From contig NZ_CP017279.1 in NCBI RefSeq assembly GCF_001750725.1, positions 2,418,001-2,482,000 of the forward strand: 64,000 nt of DNA. The letters run 5' to 3'. Both the position numbers and the translations under genes were made by a program. This document shows, one piece after another, positions 9,462 through 19,411 of this stretch. Every line of letters starts with the position of its first letter. Within the stretch, counting starts at the first letter, position 1. A model generated the notes under the pieces. That model was given only the letters and a program-made list of their open reading frames with translations. It had not been told where the DNA came from and did not search any database. This stretch comes from Enterobacter ludwigii (lineage in GTDB: Bacteria > Pseudomonadota > Gammaproteobacteria > Enterobacterales > Enterobacteriaceae).

Positions 9462-9479
9462 AAAAGAGAGGAAGTGCGA

Positions 9480-10949
9480 TTATTGTTTTACGCGTCCCGG
9501 GAATTCCATTTCACTGTAGCGAACAAAGCGCGTCCCCTTCGTCAGTTTGTAACCAAACCAGATTATCAGGAACAGCGGAATACCGATGTAGGTCGCCGTT
9601 ACACCACCCCAGTCGATACGGTCCGCAAGGAACGCTTCATAGTTCTGTCCCAGCGTAATAATCAGGCACAGAATGAAGGCGAAAATAGGCCCCAGCGGGA
9701 AGAACCCTGAGCGATACGGCAGGTCATTGATGTCATGACCTTGCATAACGTAACCGCGACGGAAGCGATAGTGGCTGATAGCAATCCCGAGCCAGGCGAT
9801 AAAGCCCGTCATACCGGACGTATTGAGCAGCCACAGGTACACCGTCTGGTTGCCAAACATGGAGGTCAGGAAGCACAGACCGGCAATCACCGTTGTGGCA
9901 TACAGGGCGTTACGCGGTACGCCGCCACGGGACAGCTTAGAAAAGATGCGTGGCGCTTTGCCGTCGCATGCCAGGGTATAGAGCATACGGGTAGACGCAT
10001 ACATGCCGGAGTTACCCGCTGAGAGCACGGCGGTCAGGATAACGGCGTTCATCACCGCCGCGGCGGAGAGCAGACCGGCATGCTGGAAGACCAGCGTGAA
10101 CGGGCTAACGCTGATGTCTTTCACATCATTGCGCAGCAGGCTTGGATCGGTGTAAGGAATGATCAGACTGATAATCAAAATCGCAAACACATAGAACAGC
10201 AGGATACGCCAGAATACCTGACGCACCGCGCGTGGAATGTTCTTCTCCGGGTTCTCGGATTCACCGGCAGCAATCCCGATCAGCTCGGTTCCCTGGAAGG
10301 AGAAACCGACAATCATCGCCACGCCAATCATGGCCGAGAATCCACCCGCAAATGGCGCATCGCCAATGCTCCAGTTACTCCATCCTGCAGGTTGAGCGCC
10401 TTTGAAAATACCAACGATCATCGCCACACCGACGACGATAAAGATGATGACGGTTGCCACTTTGATCAAAGAGAACCAGTATTCCGCTTCGCCAAAACCA
10501 CGCACGGAGATGTAGTTGAGCAGGAAGATCACCGCCAGGAACAGCGCACTCCAGATCCAACCTGGCGTGTCCGGGAACCACCAGTTCATCACCAGCTGTG
10601 CGGCGACCAGGTCAACGGCGATAGTAACGGCCCAGTTGTACCAGTAGTTCCAGCCCAGCGCGAAGCCGAAGCCTTCTTCAACGTATTTTTGACCGTAGGT
10701 CGAAAACGAACCGGATACCGGCATGTACGCCGCCAGTTCGCCCAGACTGGTCATCAGGAAGTACACCATCAGGCCAATCAGGATATAAGAGAAAAGTGCC
10801 CCACCCGGGCCGGCTGCCGAAATTGTTGCGCCAGAGGCAACAAAAAGACCTGTACCGATTGAACCGCCGATAGCGATCATCGTCAGGTGACGCGCCTTAA
10901 GTTCGCGACGTAGCGCGGGCGCTTCTGTGGTTTTAATTTCTGAAACCAT
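9480..10949 (-). CDS. lysP: Lysine-specific permease LysP
   Basis: Amino acid/polyamine/organocation-family permease that imports lysine with protons and, in E. coli, also holds the acid-stress regulator CadC inactive when lysine is low. The protein has 489 residues and twelve hydrophobic segments, with the family motif GGSIGTGLFVASG near the N terminus. The ATG at 10949 (MVSEIKTTEAP) matches the E. coli start; an in-frame upstream ATG adds only a non-conserved octapeptide. Confidence 0.97.
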   Translation of the reverse strand: MVSEIKTTEAPALRRELKARHLTMIAIGGSIGTGLFVASGATISAAGPGGALFSYILIGLMVYFLMTSLGELAAYMPVSGSFSTYGQKYVEEGFGFALGWNYWYNWAVTIAVDLVAAQLVMNWWFPDTPGWIWSALFLAVIFLLNYISVRGFGEAEYWFSLIKVATVIIFIVVGVAMIVGIFKGAQPAGWSNWSIGDAPFAGGFSAMIGVAMIVGFSFQGTELIGIAAGESENPEKNIPRAVRQVFWRILLFYVFAILIISLIIPYTDPSLLRNDVKDISVSPFTLVFQHAGLLSAAAVMNAVILTAVLSAGNSGMYASTRMLYTLACDGKAPRIFSKLSRGGVPRNALYATTVIAGLCFLTSMFGNQTVYLWLLNTSGMTGFIAWLGIAISHYRFRRGYVMQGHDINDLPYRSGFFPLGPIFAFILCLIITLGQNYEAFLADRIDWGGVTATYIGIPLFLIIWFGYKLTKGTRFVRYSEMEFPGRVKQ

Positions 10950-11081
10950 GTGAAAATGCTGTCCCTTCAACAAATGAGGCGCGATTGTAGCAGACGATAC
11001 GCGTTCCTTCCGGCAGAAATGCTCAGTTATAAGAGAGCTTCATGACTCGGCCAGGATTATAAGTAAAGCACGCATCTGCAT

Positions 11082-11105
11082 CTCCCCTCTCCCAACGGAG
11101 AGAGG
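11082..11105. repeat. CCCTCTCC-type small palindrome
   Basis: CCTCTCC-CAAC-GGAGAG forms a short hairpin just downstream of yeiE. A second, better copy lies at 51906-51926 next to mgtE/yojI. No U-tract follows on either strand. Confidence 0.5.
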
Positions 11106-11120
11106 ATCCGCATTGCGGGT

Positions 11121-11987
11121 TTACATGTCGCAATAGCGCAGAAAACGCTGCAGCGAGCTGGAAAGGTGTTTCTGACGATGATGAATGCACCACAACGTGC
11201 GCACCAGTTTAGGCAACGGGAGCGGTATTTCGACCAGCGTGCCGGCCTCAAGCTGTTCAGCAATCACCCGCCGGGAGAGACAGCTGATGCCCAGCCCATG
11301 ACGGACCGCGTGTTTGATGGCTTCCGAGTTGCCCAGCTCCATACTCAGCCGGAAATGCGGCAGGTGGGAGAGCAGCAGGTAATCGACAATTTCACGGGTA
11401 CCGGAGCCCTGTTCCCGGAGGATCCACTGCGCCTGAGCCAGCCGTTCCAGCGTCACTTCACCCTGTAATAAAGAAGAGGCCGGGGAGGCGAACACCACCA
11501 GCTCATCTTCCAGCCAGGGTTCAGCAATGATATCGACGTTGTGACACGGCCCTTCAATCAAACCGATGTCCACGCGGAAATCGATCACCGCATTGATGAC
11601 ATCCTGGCTATTGCCAACGCTCATCTCCAGCGGCAGGGTCGGGAAATCCCGGCGATAGCGGGCAATCACTTCCGGCAGAATGTAATTGCCGATCGTACTG
11701 CTGGCGTAAACGCGGATGGCCCCGTTCTCTTCGCGGAACAATTGTTCGATTTCAGTCGCCTGCTCCAGCAGTGCCAGCGCGCGCGGGTACAGCAGGCGGC
11801 CATGTTCATTGACGACCAGCCGTTTCCCCACTCTGTCGAAAAGCTGAACCCCCAGTTGCCCTTCCAGATCGGTCAGGGCCGCGCTGACCGCGGACTGGGA
11901 CAACGCCAGCATTTGCGAGGCCTGCGTCGTCGACCCGCTTTTCAGCACTTCGGCAAAAACTTCCAGCTGACGCAACGTAATGTGCAT
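11121..11987 (-). CDS. yeiE: LysR-family transcriptional regulator YeiE
   Basis: A 288-residue LysR-type regulator. The N-terminal winged helix-turn-helix ([20 protein letters not shown] and [20 protein letters not shown]) is followed by the LysR substrate-binding domain. It is divergent from yeiH, the classic arrangement of a LysR regulator and its target. YeiE homologues have been reported to respond to sulfite and to affect stress and flagellar genes; I rely on memory for that. The ATG at 11987 gives the start MHITLRQLE seen in E. coli. Confidence 0.93.
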   Translation of the reverse strand: MHITLRQLEVFAEVLKSGSTTQASQMLALSQSAVSAALTDLEGQLGVQLFDRVGKRLVVNEHGRLLYPRALALLEQATEIEQLFREENGAIRVYASSTIGNYILPEVIARYRRDFPTLPLEMSVGNSQDVINAVIDFRVDIGLIEGPCHNVDIIAEPWLEDELVVFASPASSLLQGEVTLERLAQAQWILREQGSGTREIVDYLLLSHLPHFRLSMELGNSEAIKHAVRHGLGISCLSRRVIAEQLEAGTLVEIPLPLPKLVRTLWCIHHRQKHLSSSLQRFLRYCDM

Positions 11988-12009
11988 GGTCACTTACCAC
12001 TTATATAGA

Positions 12010-12031
12010 TTGATTATAAGTATATAATCAA
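12010..12031. promoter_or_regulatory. Palindromic operator between yeiE and yeiH
   Basis: TTGATTATA-AGTA-TATAATCAA is a perfect 9-bp inverted repeat with a four-base spacer, of the LysR T-N11-A kind. It carries a TATAAT in each orientation (12023-12028 forward, 12013-12018 reverse), so operator and the -10 elements of both divergent genes may overlap. YeiE is the obvious candidate binder. Confidence 0.65.
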
Positions 12032-12085
12032 TTTTATTTTTAAGCCACAACGCCGTAACCTTTTAGCCAGATAAAGGAGAAGGTT

Positions 12086-13132
12086 ATGTCAGAACACACC
12101 TTACAGCATCAACGTACATTGTGGCACTTCGTGCCGGGTCTTGCGCTCAGCGCGGTGATAACTGGCGTAGCGTTATGGGGCGGCAGCATTCCGGCCGTCG
12201 CCGGGGCAGGTTTTAGTGCCTTAACGCTGGCAATATTGCTCGGCATGGTGGTGGGAAATACCGTTTACCCCCATATCTGGAAGTCCTGTGATGGCGGGGT
12301 TATTTTCGCCAAACAGCATCTGCTGCGCCTCGGGATTATCCTTTACGGCTTCCGCCTGACCTTTTCACAGATTGCGGATGTCGGCGTCAGCGGGATCGCT
12401 ATTGACGTCCTGACCCTGACCAGCACCTTTTTACTGGCCTGCTTTATTGGCCAGAAAGTGTTTGGGCTGGATAAACAAACCAGCTGGCTGATTGGTGCCG
12501 GCAGCAGCATCTGCGGGGCCGCCGCGGTACTGGCAACCGAACCTGTCGTTAAGGCAGAATCCAGCAAAGTGACGGTTGCCGTCGCGACCGTCGTCATTTT
12601 CGGTACGCTGGCGATTTTCCTCTACCCGGCCATGTACCCGCTGGTTGCGCACTGGTTTAGTCCGGAGACCTACGGCATTTATATTGGTTCAACCATGCAT
12701 GAAGTGGCTCAGGTGGTGGCGGCGGGTCACGCCATTAATCCGGATGCGGAAAATGCCGCGGTCATTGCCAAAATGCTGCGCGTCATGATGCTGGCTCCGT
12801 TCCTGATTATCCTGGCCGCTCGCGTAAAACAACTCGCGCCGGCAGGCAGCAGCCAGAAGAGTAAAATCACCATTCCGTGGTTTGCGATTCTTTTCATCGT
12901 GGTGGCGGTATTTAACTCCTTCCACCTGCTGCCGAAAGCCGTGGTGGATATGCTGGTCACGCTTGATACCGTCCTGCTGGCGATGGCGATGGCGGCGCTC
13001 GGGGTCACGACACACGTGAGCGCGCTGAAAAAAGCAGGTGCAAAACCGCTGCTGATGGCGCTGGTACTCTTCATCTGGCTGATCGTTGGCGGCGGTGCGA
13101 TTAACCTCGCGGTACATAGCCTGATGGCATAA
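12086..13132 (+). CDS. yeiH: YeiH, UPF0324 family membrane transporter
   Basis: A 348-residue inner membrane protein with about ten hydrophobic segments and the family motifs [19 protein letters not shown] and [13 protein letters not shown]. It is a putative exporter; homologues under YeiE control have been proposed to export sulfite, which I cannot confirm from sequence. An AAGGAGAAGG Shine-Dalgarno lies just before the ATG. Its promoter overlaps the YeiE-type palindrome. Confidence 0.93.
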   Translation: MSEHTLQHQRTLWHFVPGLALSAVITGVALWGGSIPAVAGAGFSALTLAILLGMVVGNTVYPHIWKSCDGGVIFAKQHLLRLGIILYGFRLTFSQIADVGVSGIAIDVLTLTSTFLLACFIGQKVFGLDKQTSWLIGAGSSICGAAAVLATEPVVKAESSKVTVAVATVVIFGTLAIFLYPAMYPLVAHWFSPETYGIYIGSTMHEVAQVVAAGHAINPDAENAAVIAKMLRVMMLAPFLIILAARVKQLAPAGSSQKSKITIPWFAILFIVVAVFNSFHLLPKAVVDMLVTLDTVLLAMAMAALGVTTHVSALKKAGAKPLLMALVLFIWLIVGGGAINLAVHSLMA

Positions 13133-13146
13133 ACCACTTCATCCTT

Positions 13147-13189
13147 CTCCTGTTAACCCGCTATCATACGTATTTCGGGTTAACAGGAG
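13147..13189 (+). promoter_or_regulatory. Perfect 14-bp stem covering the nfo ribosome binding site
   Basis: CTCCTGTTAACCCG (13147-13160) and CGGGTTAACAGGAG (13176-13189) are exact reverse complements with a 15-base loop. The right arm ends with AGGAG, the nfo Shine-Dalgarno, seven bases before the ATG. In RNA that includes the left arm, the site would be masked. No U-tract follows, so it is not an intrinsic terminator. Translational control is inferred. Confidence 0.7.
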
Positions 13190-13196
13190 TCCCTTT

Positions 13197-14054
13197 ATGA
13201 AATATGTTGGAGCGCACGTCAGCGCTGCAGGTGGCCTTGCGAATGCCGCCATTCGCGCCGCCGAAATTGAGGCGACCGCTTTCGCCCTGTTCACCAAGAA
13301 CCAGCGCCAGTGGCGCGCCGCCCCGCTCACCTCTGAAGTGATTGATGATTTCAAAGCCGCCTGTGAGAAATACCACTACGGGCCGGGTCAAATCCTTCCC
13401 CACGACAGCTATCTCATTAACCTCGGCCATCCCGTGCAGGAGGCGCTGGAGAAATCCCGCGAGGCTTTTCTTGATGAAGTGCAGCGCTGCGAGCAGCTTG
13501 GGCTGACGCTGTTGAACTTCCATCCGGGAAGTCATCTGATGCAGATTGACGAAGATGCCTGTCTGGCGCGCATTGCCGAATCCATCAACATCACGCTGGA
13601 TAAAACCCAGGGCGTGACGGCGGTCATCGAGAACACCGCCGGGCAGGGCAGTAACCTCGGCTTTAAGTTCGAACACCTGGCGGCCATTATTGACGGCGTG
13701 GAGGATAAATCCCGCGTGGGCGTATGTATTGATACCTGCCATGCCTTTGCCGCGGGTTACGATCTGCGAACGCTTGATGAGACGAAAAAGACCTTCGATG
13801 AGTTTGAACGCATTGTGGGCTTCAAGTATCTGCGCGGAATGCACTTGAACGATGCGAAAAGCGCGTTTGGCAGCCGCGTGGACCGCCATCACAGCCTCGG
13901 TGAAGGCAATATCGGCCACGATGCGTTCCGCTTTATTATGCAGGATGCCCGTTTCGACGGTATCCCGATGGTGCTGGAAACCATTAATCCGGACATCTGG
14001 GCAGAAGAGATTGCCTGGCTGAAGGCACAGCAAACCGCTGAACAGGCGGCATAA
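13197..14054 (+). CDS. nfo: Endonuclease IV (Nfo)
   Basis: AP endonuclease and 3'-repair diesterase of base excision repair, a cytoplasmic TIM barrel with three metal ions. It has 285 residues, as in E. coli. The metal ligands fall in expected motifs: His69 in LPHDSY, NFHPGSH, the Glu of [20 protein letters not shown], the HLNDAKS and [12 protein letters not shown] segments, and VLETI near the end. In E. coli it belongs to the SoxRS regulon. The start codon follows the RBS-masking hairpin. Confidence 0.98.
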   Translation: MKYVGAHVSAAGGLANAAIRAAEIEATAFALFTKNQRQWRAAPLTSEVIDDFKAACEKYHYGPGQILPHDSYLINLGHPVQEALEKSREAFLDEVQRCEQLGLTLLNFHPGSHLMQIDEDACLARIAESINITLDKTQGVTAVIENTAGQGSNLGFKFEHLAAIIDGVEDKSRVGVCIDTCHAFAAGYDLRTLDETKKTFDEFERIVGFKYLRGMHLNDAKSAFGSRVDRHHSLGEGNIGHDAFRFIMQDARFDGIPMVLETINPDIWAEEIAWLKAQQTAEQAA

Positions 14055-14059
14055 AAAAA

Positions 14060-14088
14060 GCCGGGTCGCATAAGCACCCGGCTTTTTT
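14060..14088. terminator. Bidirectional terminator between nfo and fruA
   Basis: GCCGGGT and ACCCGGC form a perfect 7-bp stem around a nine-base loop, with six Ts on the right and seven As on the left. It can end both nfo and the convergent fru operon. Confidence 0.92.
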
Positions 14089-14101
14089 ATTGTTTTACCG
14101 C

Positions 14102-15784
14102 TTACGCCGCTTTCGCGACCCCTTCCGCTTCCGGACGTTTCAGCACCGCGTAAGAGAGACCTGCCACCAGCGTACCGGCCACAATCGCCAGCAGATAACC
14201 CAGCACTGGCGTGATTGCACCTGGGATCAGCAGCACGAACAGACCGCCGTGTGGTGCCATCAGTTTCGCGCCAACCGCCATGGAGATAGCACCGGTTACC
14301 GCGCCCCCCACGATACAGCATGGCAGCACGCGCATTGGGTCACGCGCCGCGAACGGAATTGCCCCTTCGGTGATAAAGCACAGGCCAAGTACCAGGGCGG
14401 CTTTCCCCCCTTCCTGCTGCGCTTTGTCGAACTTACGACGTGCAATGATGGTTGCCAGGCCAAGAGCCAATGGTGGCACCATACCGGCCGCCATAATCGC
14501 TGCCATTGGCGCGTAGGTCTGGGTACTCAGCAGGCCAACACCGAATGCGTATGCTGCTTTGTTCACCGGGCCCCCCATGTCGGTACACATCATGCCACCG
14601 AGAATAGCTCCCAGCAGTACCGCATTCGCAGTACCCATGGTTTGCAGCCAGTGGGTCAGACCCGCCAGGATACCCGCTACAGGTTTACCGATGAGGTAAA
14701 TCATCGCCAGACCCACCACCAGGCTGGAAATCAACGGGATGATCAGAATCGGTTTCAGCGCTTCCATACTCTGCGGCAGTTTCAGCTTCGAGCTAATAAG
14801 CTTCGCAACGTAACCCGCCAGGAAACCGGCAATGATACCGCCGATAAAGCCAGAACCGGTGCTCACCGCCAGCATACCGCCGATAAGACCCGGCGTCAGG
14901 CCCGGACGGTCAGCGATGGAGAAGGCGATAAAACCTGCCAGCACCGGCACCATCAGGGCAAACGCGGAACCACCACCAATCTGCATCAGGGCAGCAGCCA
15001 GCGTGCCTTCTTCTTTAAACGCGGTAATACCAAACGCGAACGAGAGGGCAATACACAGACCGCCCGCCACCACCATCGGCAGCATATAAGACACACCGGT
15101 CAGCAGATGGCGATAGGCGCCAGCTGACTCTTTCTTACCTTCCGTCGCAGTTTGCGTGGACCCCGTTGCCTGATACGGCTTCGCTTCCACCAGCGCTTTA
15201 TCAAACTCCTGAGCGGTCTTTTTCAGCGCCAGGCCCGTTGACGTGCGGTACATCGGCTTACCGGCAAATTTCGCCAGGTCCACTTCGATGTCAGCCGCAA
15301 CCATCACCAGATCGGCCTCAGCCACCTCTTCTGGGGTGATTGCGTTGCCCGCACCAACGGATCCACGTGTTTCAACTTTTACCCACCAGCCGCGTTTTTT
15401 CGCTTCGGTTTCAATGGCTTCAGCCGCCATAAAGGTATGAGCCACGCCCGTCGGGCAGGCCGTGATCGCCACAATACGTTTTGGTCCGGACGCGGCAACC
15501 GGCGCCGCGACCGGTGCGCTGTAAACAGACGCATGACCTTTCGCTTCGCTCAGGAACAGTTCCGGGTGTGCCACCGCGCGATTGATGTCGCCCAGCCACA
15601 CTTTTTTGCCATTCAGCGCACTGTCAGCGGGAATTTTATCACCCAGAACAATCACCATTTCGGCGTCGCCCGGGTTATCCGTCATCTCGAGATGTGCTTT
15701 GTTCGCCGCCGCTCCCAGCAAGGTCTTCGCCATATAGGCGCGAGCCTGTCCGAGACCGGAGTCAATGATCAGCAGCGTTTTCAT
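14102..15784 (-). CDS. fruA: PTS fructose transporter subunit IIB'BC (FruA)
   Basis: Membrane component that takes up fructose and phosphorylates it to fructose 1-phosphate. The 560 residues comprise a degenerate IIB' domain (about 1-95), an active IIB domain with the phosphorylated cysteine Cys110 in ITACPTGVAHT, and a IIC membrane domain from about 220 onward with the PTS fructose motif GGPVNKAAYAF. It is the last gene of fruBKA, 16 bases after fruK. Confidence 0.97.
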   Translation of the reverse strand: MKTLLIIDSGLGQARAYMAKTLLGAAANKAHLEMTDNPGDAEMVIVLGDKIPADSALNGKKVWLGDINRAVAHPELFLSEAKGHASVYSAPVAAPVAASGPKRIVAITACPTGVAHTFMAAEAIETEAKKRGWWVKVETRGSVGAGNAITPEEVAEADLVMVAADIEVDLAKFAGKPMYRTSTGLALKKTAQEFDKALVEAKPYQATGSTQTATEGKKESAGAYRHLLTGVSYMLPMVVAGGLCIALSFAFGITAFKEEGTLAAALMQIGGGSAFALMVPVLAGFIAFSIADRPGLTPGLIGGMLAVSTGSGFIGGIIAGFLAGYVAKLISSKLKLPQSMEALKPILIIPLISSLVVGLAMIYLIGKPVAGILAGLTHWLQTMGTANAVLLGAILGGMMCTDMGGPVNKAAYAFGVGLLSTQTYAPMAAIMAAGMVPPLALGLATIIARRKFDKAQQEGGKAALVLGLCFITEGAIPFAARDPMRVLPCCIVGGAVTGAISMAVGAKLMAPHGGLFVLLIPGAITPVLGYLLAIVAGTLVAGLSYAVLKRPEAEGVAKAA

Positions 15785-15800
15785 TATTCCTCTCCTGCTG

Positions 15801-16739
15801 TTAGTTAAAAGGTTTTAAGTCAACGCGCGCCATCATCGCGGCTAACTGGGTACGATCGGTAATACCGACATTGCTCTGGCTAACGGCCAGGGCAGCAACG
15901 GCGGTGGCAAGACGTAAAGTATGTTCACTGGATTCACGCATCAGCAGGCCATAAATCAGACCGCCAACCATTGAATCCCCTGCGCCAACGGTGCTGACAA
16001 CGTCAACCGATGGCGGCTTGGCGATCCATTCGCCAGAAGCGTTAACCCACAGCGCCCCTTCTGCACCAAGAGAGATAACCACGTGAGCGATACCCTGCTC
16101 GCGCAGCGCATGGGCAGCGTCAATTACATCTTTTAATTCTGGCAGCTTACGGCCAGCCCAGATCTCCAGTTCGCGGCGATTCGGCTTCACCAGCCACGGC
16201 GAGGCTTTCAGGCCGGCGACCAGCGCGTCACGGCTGCTGTCAAAAATAATGCATGGGCACTGGCTTCGCAGACGCGTCATCCAGTCGGTGAACGCTTCCG
16301 GGCTCACGCCGGACGGCAGGCTGCCGCTGACGCAGACCATGTCGAACTGACCAAGCCAGGTCAGAGAGTCGTTTACGAAGCGCTCCCAGTCTGACGGAGT
16401 CACCTCGAAGCCTGAGAAGTTCAGATCGGTCACTTCGCCGTCTTTCTCCGTCAGCTTGACGTTGATACGGGTACGGCCCTGAACAACCTGAAAACGGTTA
16501 GCAATCCCCAGCTCGCTGAACAGCTGCTGGAAACCATCCTGGTTATCTTTACCGAGGAATCCGCCCACGGTGACATCGATACCGAGATCCTTGAGCACTT
16601 TCGCGACGTTAATCCCTTTACCTGCAGCATGCAGGCCAGTGGTACGCACGAGGTTTACTTCGCCGCGCTCAATCTCCGGGCAAAACCCCACCAGGTCGTA
16701 TGCCGGGTTCAGCGTAATAGTCGCAACACGTCTGCTCAT
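15801..16739 (-). CDS. fruK: 1-phosphofructokinase (FruK)
   Basis: Phosphorylates fructose 1-phosphate, the product of FruA, to fructose 1,6-bisphosphate with ATP. It is a 312-residue PfkB-family kinase with the N-terminal TLNPAYDL motif, GKGINVAKVLK, and the catalytic/anion-hole signature VGAGDSMVGGLIYGL near residue 250. Its ATG overlaps the fruB stop codon by one base (TAATG), indicating translational coupling. Confidence 0.97.
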   Translation of the reverse strand: MSRRVATITLNPAYDLVGFCPEIERGEVNLVRTTGLHAAGKGINVAKVLKDLGIDVTVGGFLGKDNQDGFQQLFSELGIANRFQVVQGRTRINVKLTEKDGEVTDLNFSGFEVTPSDWERFVNDSLTWLGQFDMVCVSGSLPSGVSPEAFTDWMTRLRSQCPCIIFDSSRDALVAGLKASPWLVKPNRRELEIWAGRKLPELKDVIDAAHALREQGIAHVVISLGAEGALWVNASGEWIAKPPSVDVVSTVGAGDSMVGGLIYGLLMRESSEHTLRLATAVAALAVSQSNVGITDRTQLAAMMARVDLKPFN

Positions 16740-17869
16740 TATGCGCCCTCCCCCAGACCTGCCGCGATGGCGTCGCCAATCGCTTTCAGCGCCTGTTCAG
16801 CATCAGCACCCTGTGCGGTAAAGCGCAGACGGTGACCTTTCTTCACGCCCAGCGCGACAACTTTCATCAGGCTACGGCCGTTGGCCGGTTTGCCCGTGCC
16901 ATCAAGGTTAGTCACGGTAATCTCACTTTCGAATTGTTTAATGGTATTCACCAGCATGGTGCCAGGACGGGCATGCAGGCCGTGCTCGTTACGCACTACA
17001 AACTCAGCGGTCAGCACGTCATCAGTCAGCACATCATCGCTGGTCAGCAGCGCCAGCAGCGTGCTTGCGTCAGCGTTCAGCAGTTTTTCAGCCTTGTCAT
17101 TCAGCAGCAGATCGCCAAGACGTTTTAACGCGGAAACCGGCTGTTCATCGGTCATCGCGACGGTGACCAGCATCACAGCGTGCGCGCCCTCAACGTCAAA
17201 CGCGTTGGCCGCGCGGCTCACCGCGATAGCGCTACGCAGGTTGCCTTCAGCACTGTCGTTCAGCCAGATACCTTGTCCCAGGTTCAGCGGCTTCTCATTG
17301 ATAACGCGCGTGATAAAGGACGCGTCTACCGCACCGGCTTCTTTCAGACGGCCTGCGTTCAGCGCCTGCAGCGTGACCAGATCGCTCGCCACGACATCCA
17401 GGGTCAATGTTTCATTATCCAGTTTCAGCGCTTCACTCTGTTTTTCGCCCATCAGCAACGCGCGCAGCTCTTCCGCCGTCGTCGCGGACTTCAGCTGTTC
17501 AGCCACCGAATCATCGCTCAGCACATGCGTCAGCTGACGCAGCAGGCCCAGGTGCTCGTCGCTGCTGGCAGCGATACCGATTGCCACGTAAGCAACCTGA
17601 CCGTCGCCCCACACCACACCCTGAGGGAACTGATAAACCTGAACGCCGGTTTTCAGCACCTGATCGCGGGTGTCCGTTGTACCGTGCGGAATGGCGATGC
17701 CATTGCCGAGGAAAGTGGAGGTCTGCTGCTCGCGCGCCAGCATGCCGTTAACGTAGCCGTCCGCGACATTACCCGCCTGCACAAGGGCAGCGGCAACCTG
17801 GCGAATGGCCTCTTCTTTGTTCCCGGCCTGAGCGCCCGGGTGGATATCCTGAACAGATAACTGGAACAT
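16739..17869 (-). CDS. fruB: Diphosphoryl transfer protein FruB (IIA-FPr)
   Basis: Fructose-specific PTS protein that passes phosphate from enzyme I to FruA. The 376 residues hold an N-terminal IIA domain (phosphorylated His62 in IAIPHGTTD), a middle domain, and a C-terminal HPr-like domain with His299 in EHGLHARPG. It is the first gene of the operon and is preceded by a GGAGAGG-type Shine-Dalgarno and by Cra operators. Confidence 0.97.
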   Translation of the reverse strand: MFQLSVQDIHPGAQAGNKEEAIRQVAAALVQAGNVADGYVNGMLAREQQTSTFLGNGIAIPHGTTDTRDQVLKTGVQVYQFPQGVVWGDGQVAYVAIGIAASSDEHLGLLRQLTHVLSDDSVAEQLKSATTAEELRALLMGEKQSEALKLDNETLTLDVVASDLVTLQALNAGRLKEAGAVDASFITRVINEKPLNLGQGIWLNDSAEGNLRSAIAVSRAANAFDVEGAHAVMLVTVAMTDEQPVSALKRLGDLLLNDKAEKLLNADASTLLALLTSDDVLTDDVLTAEFVVRNEHGLHARPGTMLVNTIKQFESEITVTNLDGTGKPANGRSLMKVVALGVKKGHRLRFTAQGADAEQALKAIGDAIAAGLGEGA

Positions 17870-17891
17870 GGTTCTCCTCTCCTGCTGAACT

Positions 17892-17903
17892 TGAATCGTT
17901 TCA
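17892..17903. promoter_or_regulatory. Cra (FruR) operator 1 of the fru operon
   Basis: The minus strand reads GCTGAAACGATTCA, fitting the Cra consensus. It lies 23 bases upstream of the fruB start codon, overlapping the early leader or promoter. Cra would be released by fructose 1-phosphate. Confidence 0.85.
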
Positions 17904-17958
17904 GCTTAAATGAGAAAAAATGCGCTAGCCTGCTCCGTTTGTTAAAACAAGATAGCGC

Positions 17959-17970
17959 TGAAACGTTTCA
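17959..17970. promoter_or_regulatory. Cra (FruR) operator 2 of the fru operon
   Basis: TGAAACGTTTCA is a perfect palindrome matching the Cra core site and lies 67 bp (centre to centre) from operator 1. The pair fits the two-operator arrangement of the enterobacterial fru promoter. Confidence 0.88.
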
Positions 17971-18060
17971 AAAAGTCTTGCGCTTTCTGCTTAACCTTGC
18001 AAGAAAAGTTACAAATGGCGATGCAGAATTTAGAGATACAGCACATTTCTTCTTCGCTCA

Positions 18061-18097
18061 GCTGAATCTTGCTGACGTTCAGCAAGTCAGTTTCAGC
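18061..18097. repeat. Inverted repeat in the fruB-setB intergenic region
   Basis: An inner perfect stem, TTGCTGA-CGT-TCAGCAA (flanked by C and G), is nested in outer arms GCTGAA and TTCAGC. No U-tract follows. The rest of the 360-base fruB-setB gap (17870-18229) holds the two Cra operators and presumably the setB promoter; I see no gene in it. The repeat could be a regulator site, but I cannot name one. Confidence 0.5.
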
Positions 18098-18229
18098 TAA
18101 GTTCAGCCCGAGCCTGTTAATTGAAATGGCATTTTGATTTTTCGTGGCGAAATTGACCGCAGTACCTGTTTATTTTCTGACAAGCGTCGTACACTCCGCG
18201 TCTCTTTATGACTTGCTGATACTGAAAGT

Positions 18230-19411
18230 ATGCATAACACCCCTGCCGCCGCCTCGCCAAAACCCTTTGATTTGACGTCCACGGCGTTTTTGATTGTTGC
18301 CTTCCTTACCGGCATTGCCGGGGCGTTACAGACGCCCACGCTGAGCCTGTTTCTGACCAATGAAGTCCACGCCCGTCCGGCAATGGTTGGCTTCTTTTTT
18401 ACCGGCAGCGCCATCATCGGCATTCTGGTGAGTCAGTTTCTGGCGGGGCGTTCCGACAGAAAAGGCGATCGTAAAAGTCTGATCGTCTTTTGCTGCCTTC
18501 TCGGGGTGTTTGCCTGCGTGTTGTTTGCTTTTAACCGCAACTATTTCATCCTGCTGTTCGTGGGGGTGTTCCTGAGCAGCTTCGGTTCCACGGCGAACCC
18601 GCAGATGTTCGCCCTCGCCCGCGAGCACGCCGACCATACCGGTCGTGAAGCGGTGATGTTCAGCTCTATTCTGCGTGCCCAGGTGTCGCTGGCATGGGTC
18701 ATTGGCCCGCCGCTGGCGTATGCCCTGGCGATGGGATTTGGCTTTACGATGATGTACCTGAGTGCGGCTGTCGCGTTTGTGGTGTGCGGCACCATGGTGT
18801 GGTTCTTCCTGCCGTCGATGCGCAAAGAGCCCAAAGTGGCTTCAGGCGTACTGGAAGCCCCGCGCCGTAACCGTCGTGATGCGCTGCTCCTGTTTGTTAT
18901 CTGTACGTTGATGTGGGGAACAAACAGCCTTTATATTATCAACATGCCGCTGTTTATTATTGATGAGCTGCATCTGCCAGAGAAGCTGGCGGGCATTATG
19001 ATGGGAACCGCGGCCGGGCTTGAGATCCCGACCATGCTGATCGCGGGCTATTACGCGAAGCGTTTCGGAAAGCGTTTTTTAATGCGCATCGCGGCTGTCG
19101 CAGGACTGCTGTTCTATATCGGTATGCTGACGGTGCACACGCCAGGACTCTTGCTGGCATTGCAGCTTCTCAACGCCATTTATATCGGCATACTCGCCGG
19201 GATTGGCATGCTCTACTTCCAGGACCTGATGCCAGGCCAGGCAGGCTCCGCCACCACCCTTTATACCAATACCACTCGCGTGGGCTGGATTATTGCAGGT
19301 TCAATGGCCGGCATCGTGGCCGAGATCTGGAGCTATCACACGGTATTCTGGATTGCGCTGGTGATGTGTACGCTGACGATAGCGTGTCTGGTGCGAATTA
19401 AGGACGTTTAA
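18230..19411 (+). CDS. setB: Sugar efflux transporter SetB
   Basis: Twelve-segment MFS exporter of the sugar efflux (SET) family, able in E. coli to export lactose and glucose. It has 393 residues, as in E. coli, and begins [20 protein letters not shown]. The MFS loop motif appears as [12 protein letters not shown] between segments 2 and 3. It converges on yeiW with a four-base overlap of the stop codons. Confidence 0.95.
   Translation: MHNTPAAASPKPFDLTSTAFLIVAFLTGIAGALQTPTLSLFLTNEVHARPAMVGFFFTGSAIIGILVSQFLAGRSDRKGDRKSLIVFCCLLGVFACVLFAFNRNYFILLFVGVFLSSFGSTANPQMFALAREHADHTGREAVMFSSILRAQVSLAWVIGPPLAYALAMGFGFTMMYLSAAVAFVVCGTMVWFFLPSMRKEPKVASGVLEAPRRNRRDALLLFVICTLMWGTNSLYIINMPLFIIDELHLPEKLAGIMMGTAAGLEIPTMLIAGYYAKRFGKRFLMRIAAVAGLLFYIGMLTVHTPGLLLALQLLNAIYIGILAGIGMLYFQDLMPGQAGSATTLYTNTTRVGWIIAGSMAGIVAEIWSYHTVFWIALVMCTLTIACLVRIKDV

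Noticed and set aside
17891..18100. Short plus-strand open frame over the Cra operators upstream of setB
   Set aside because: It lies over regulatory sites, starts with TTG and has no Shine-Dalgarno.
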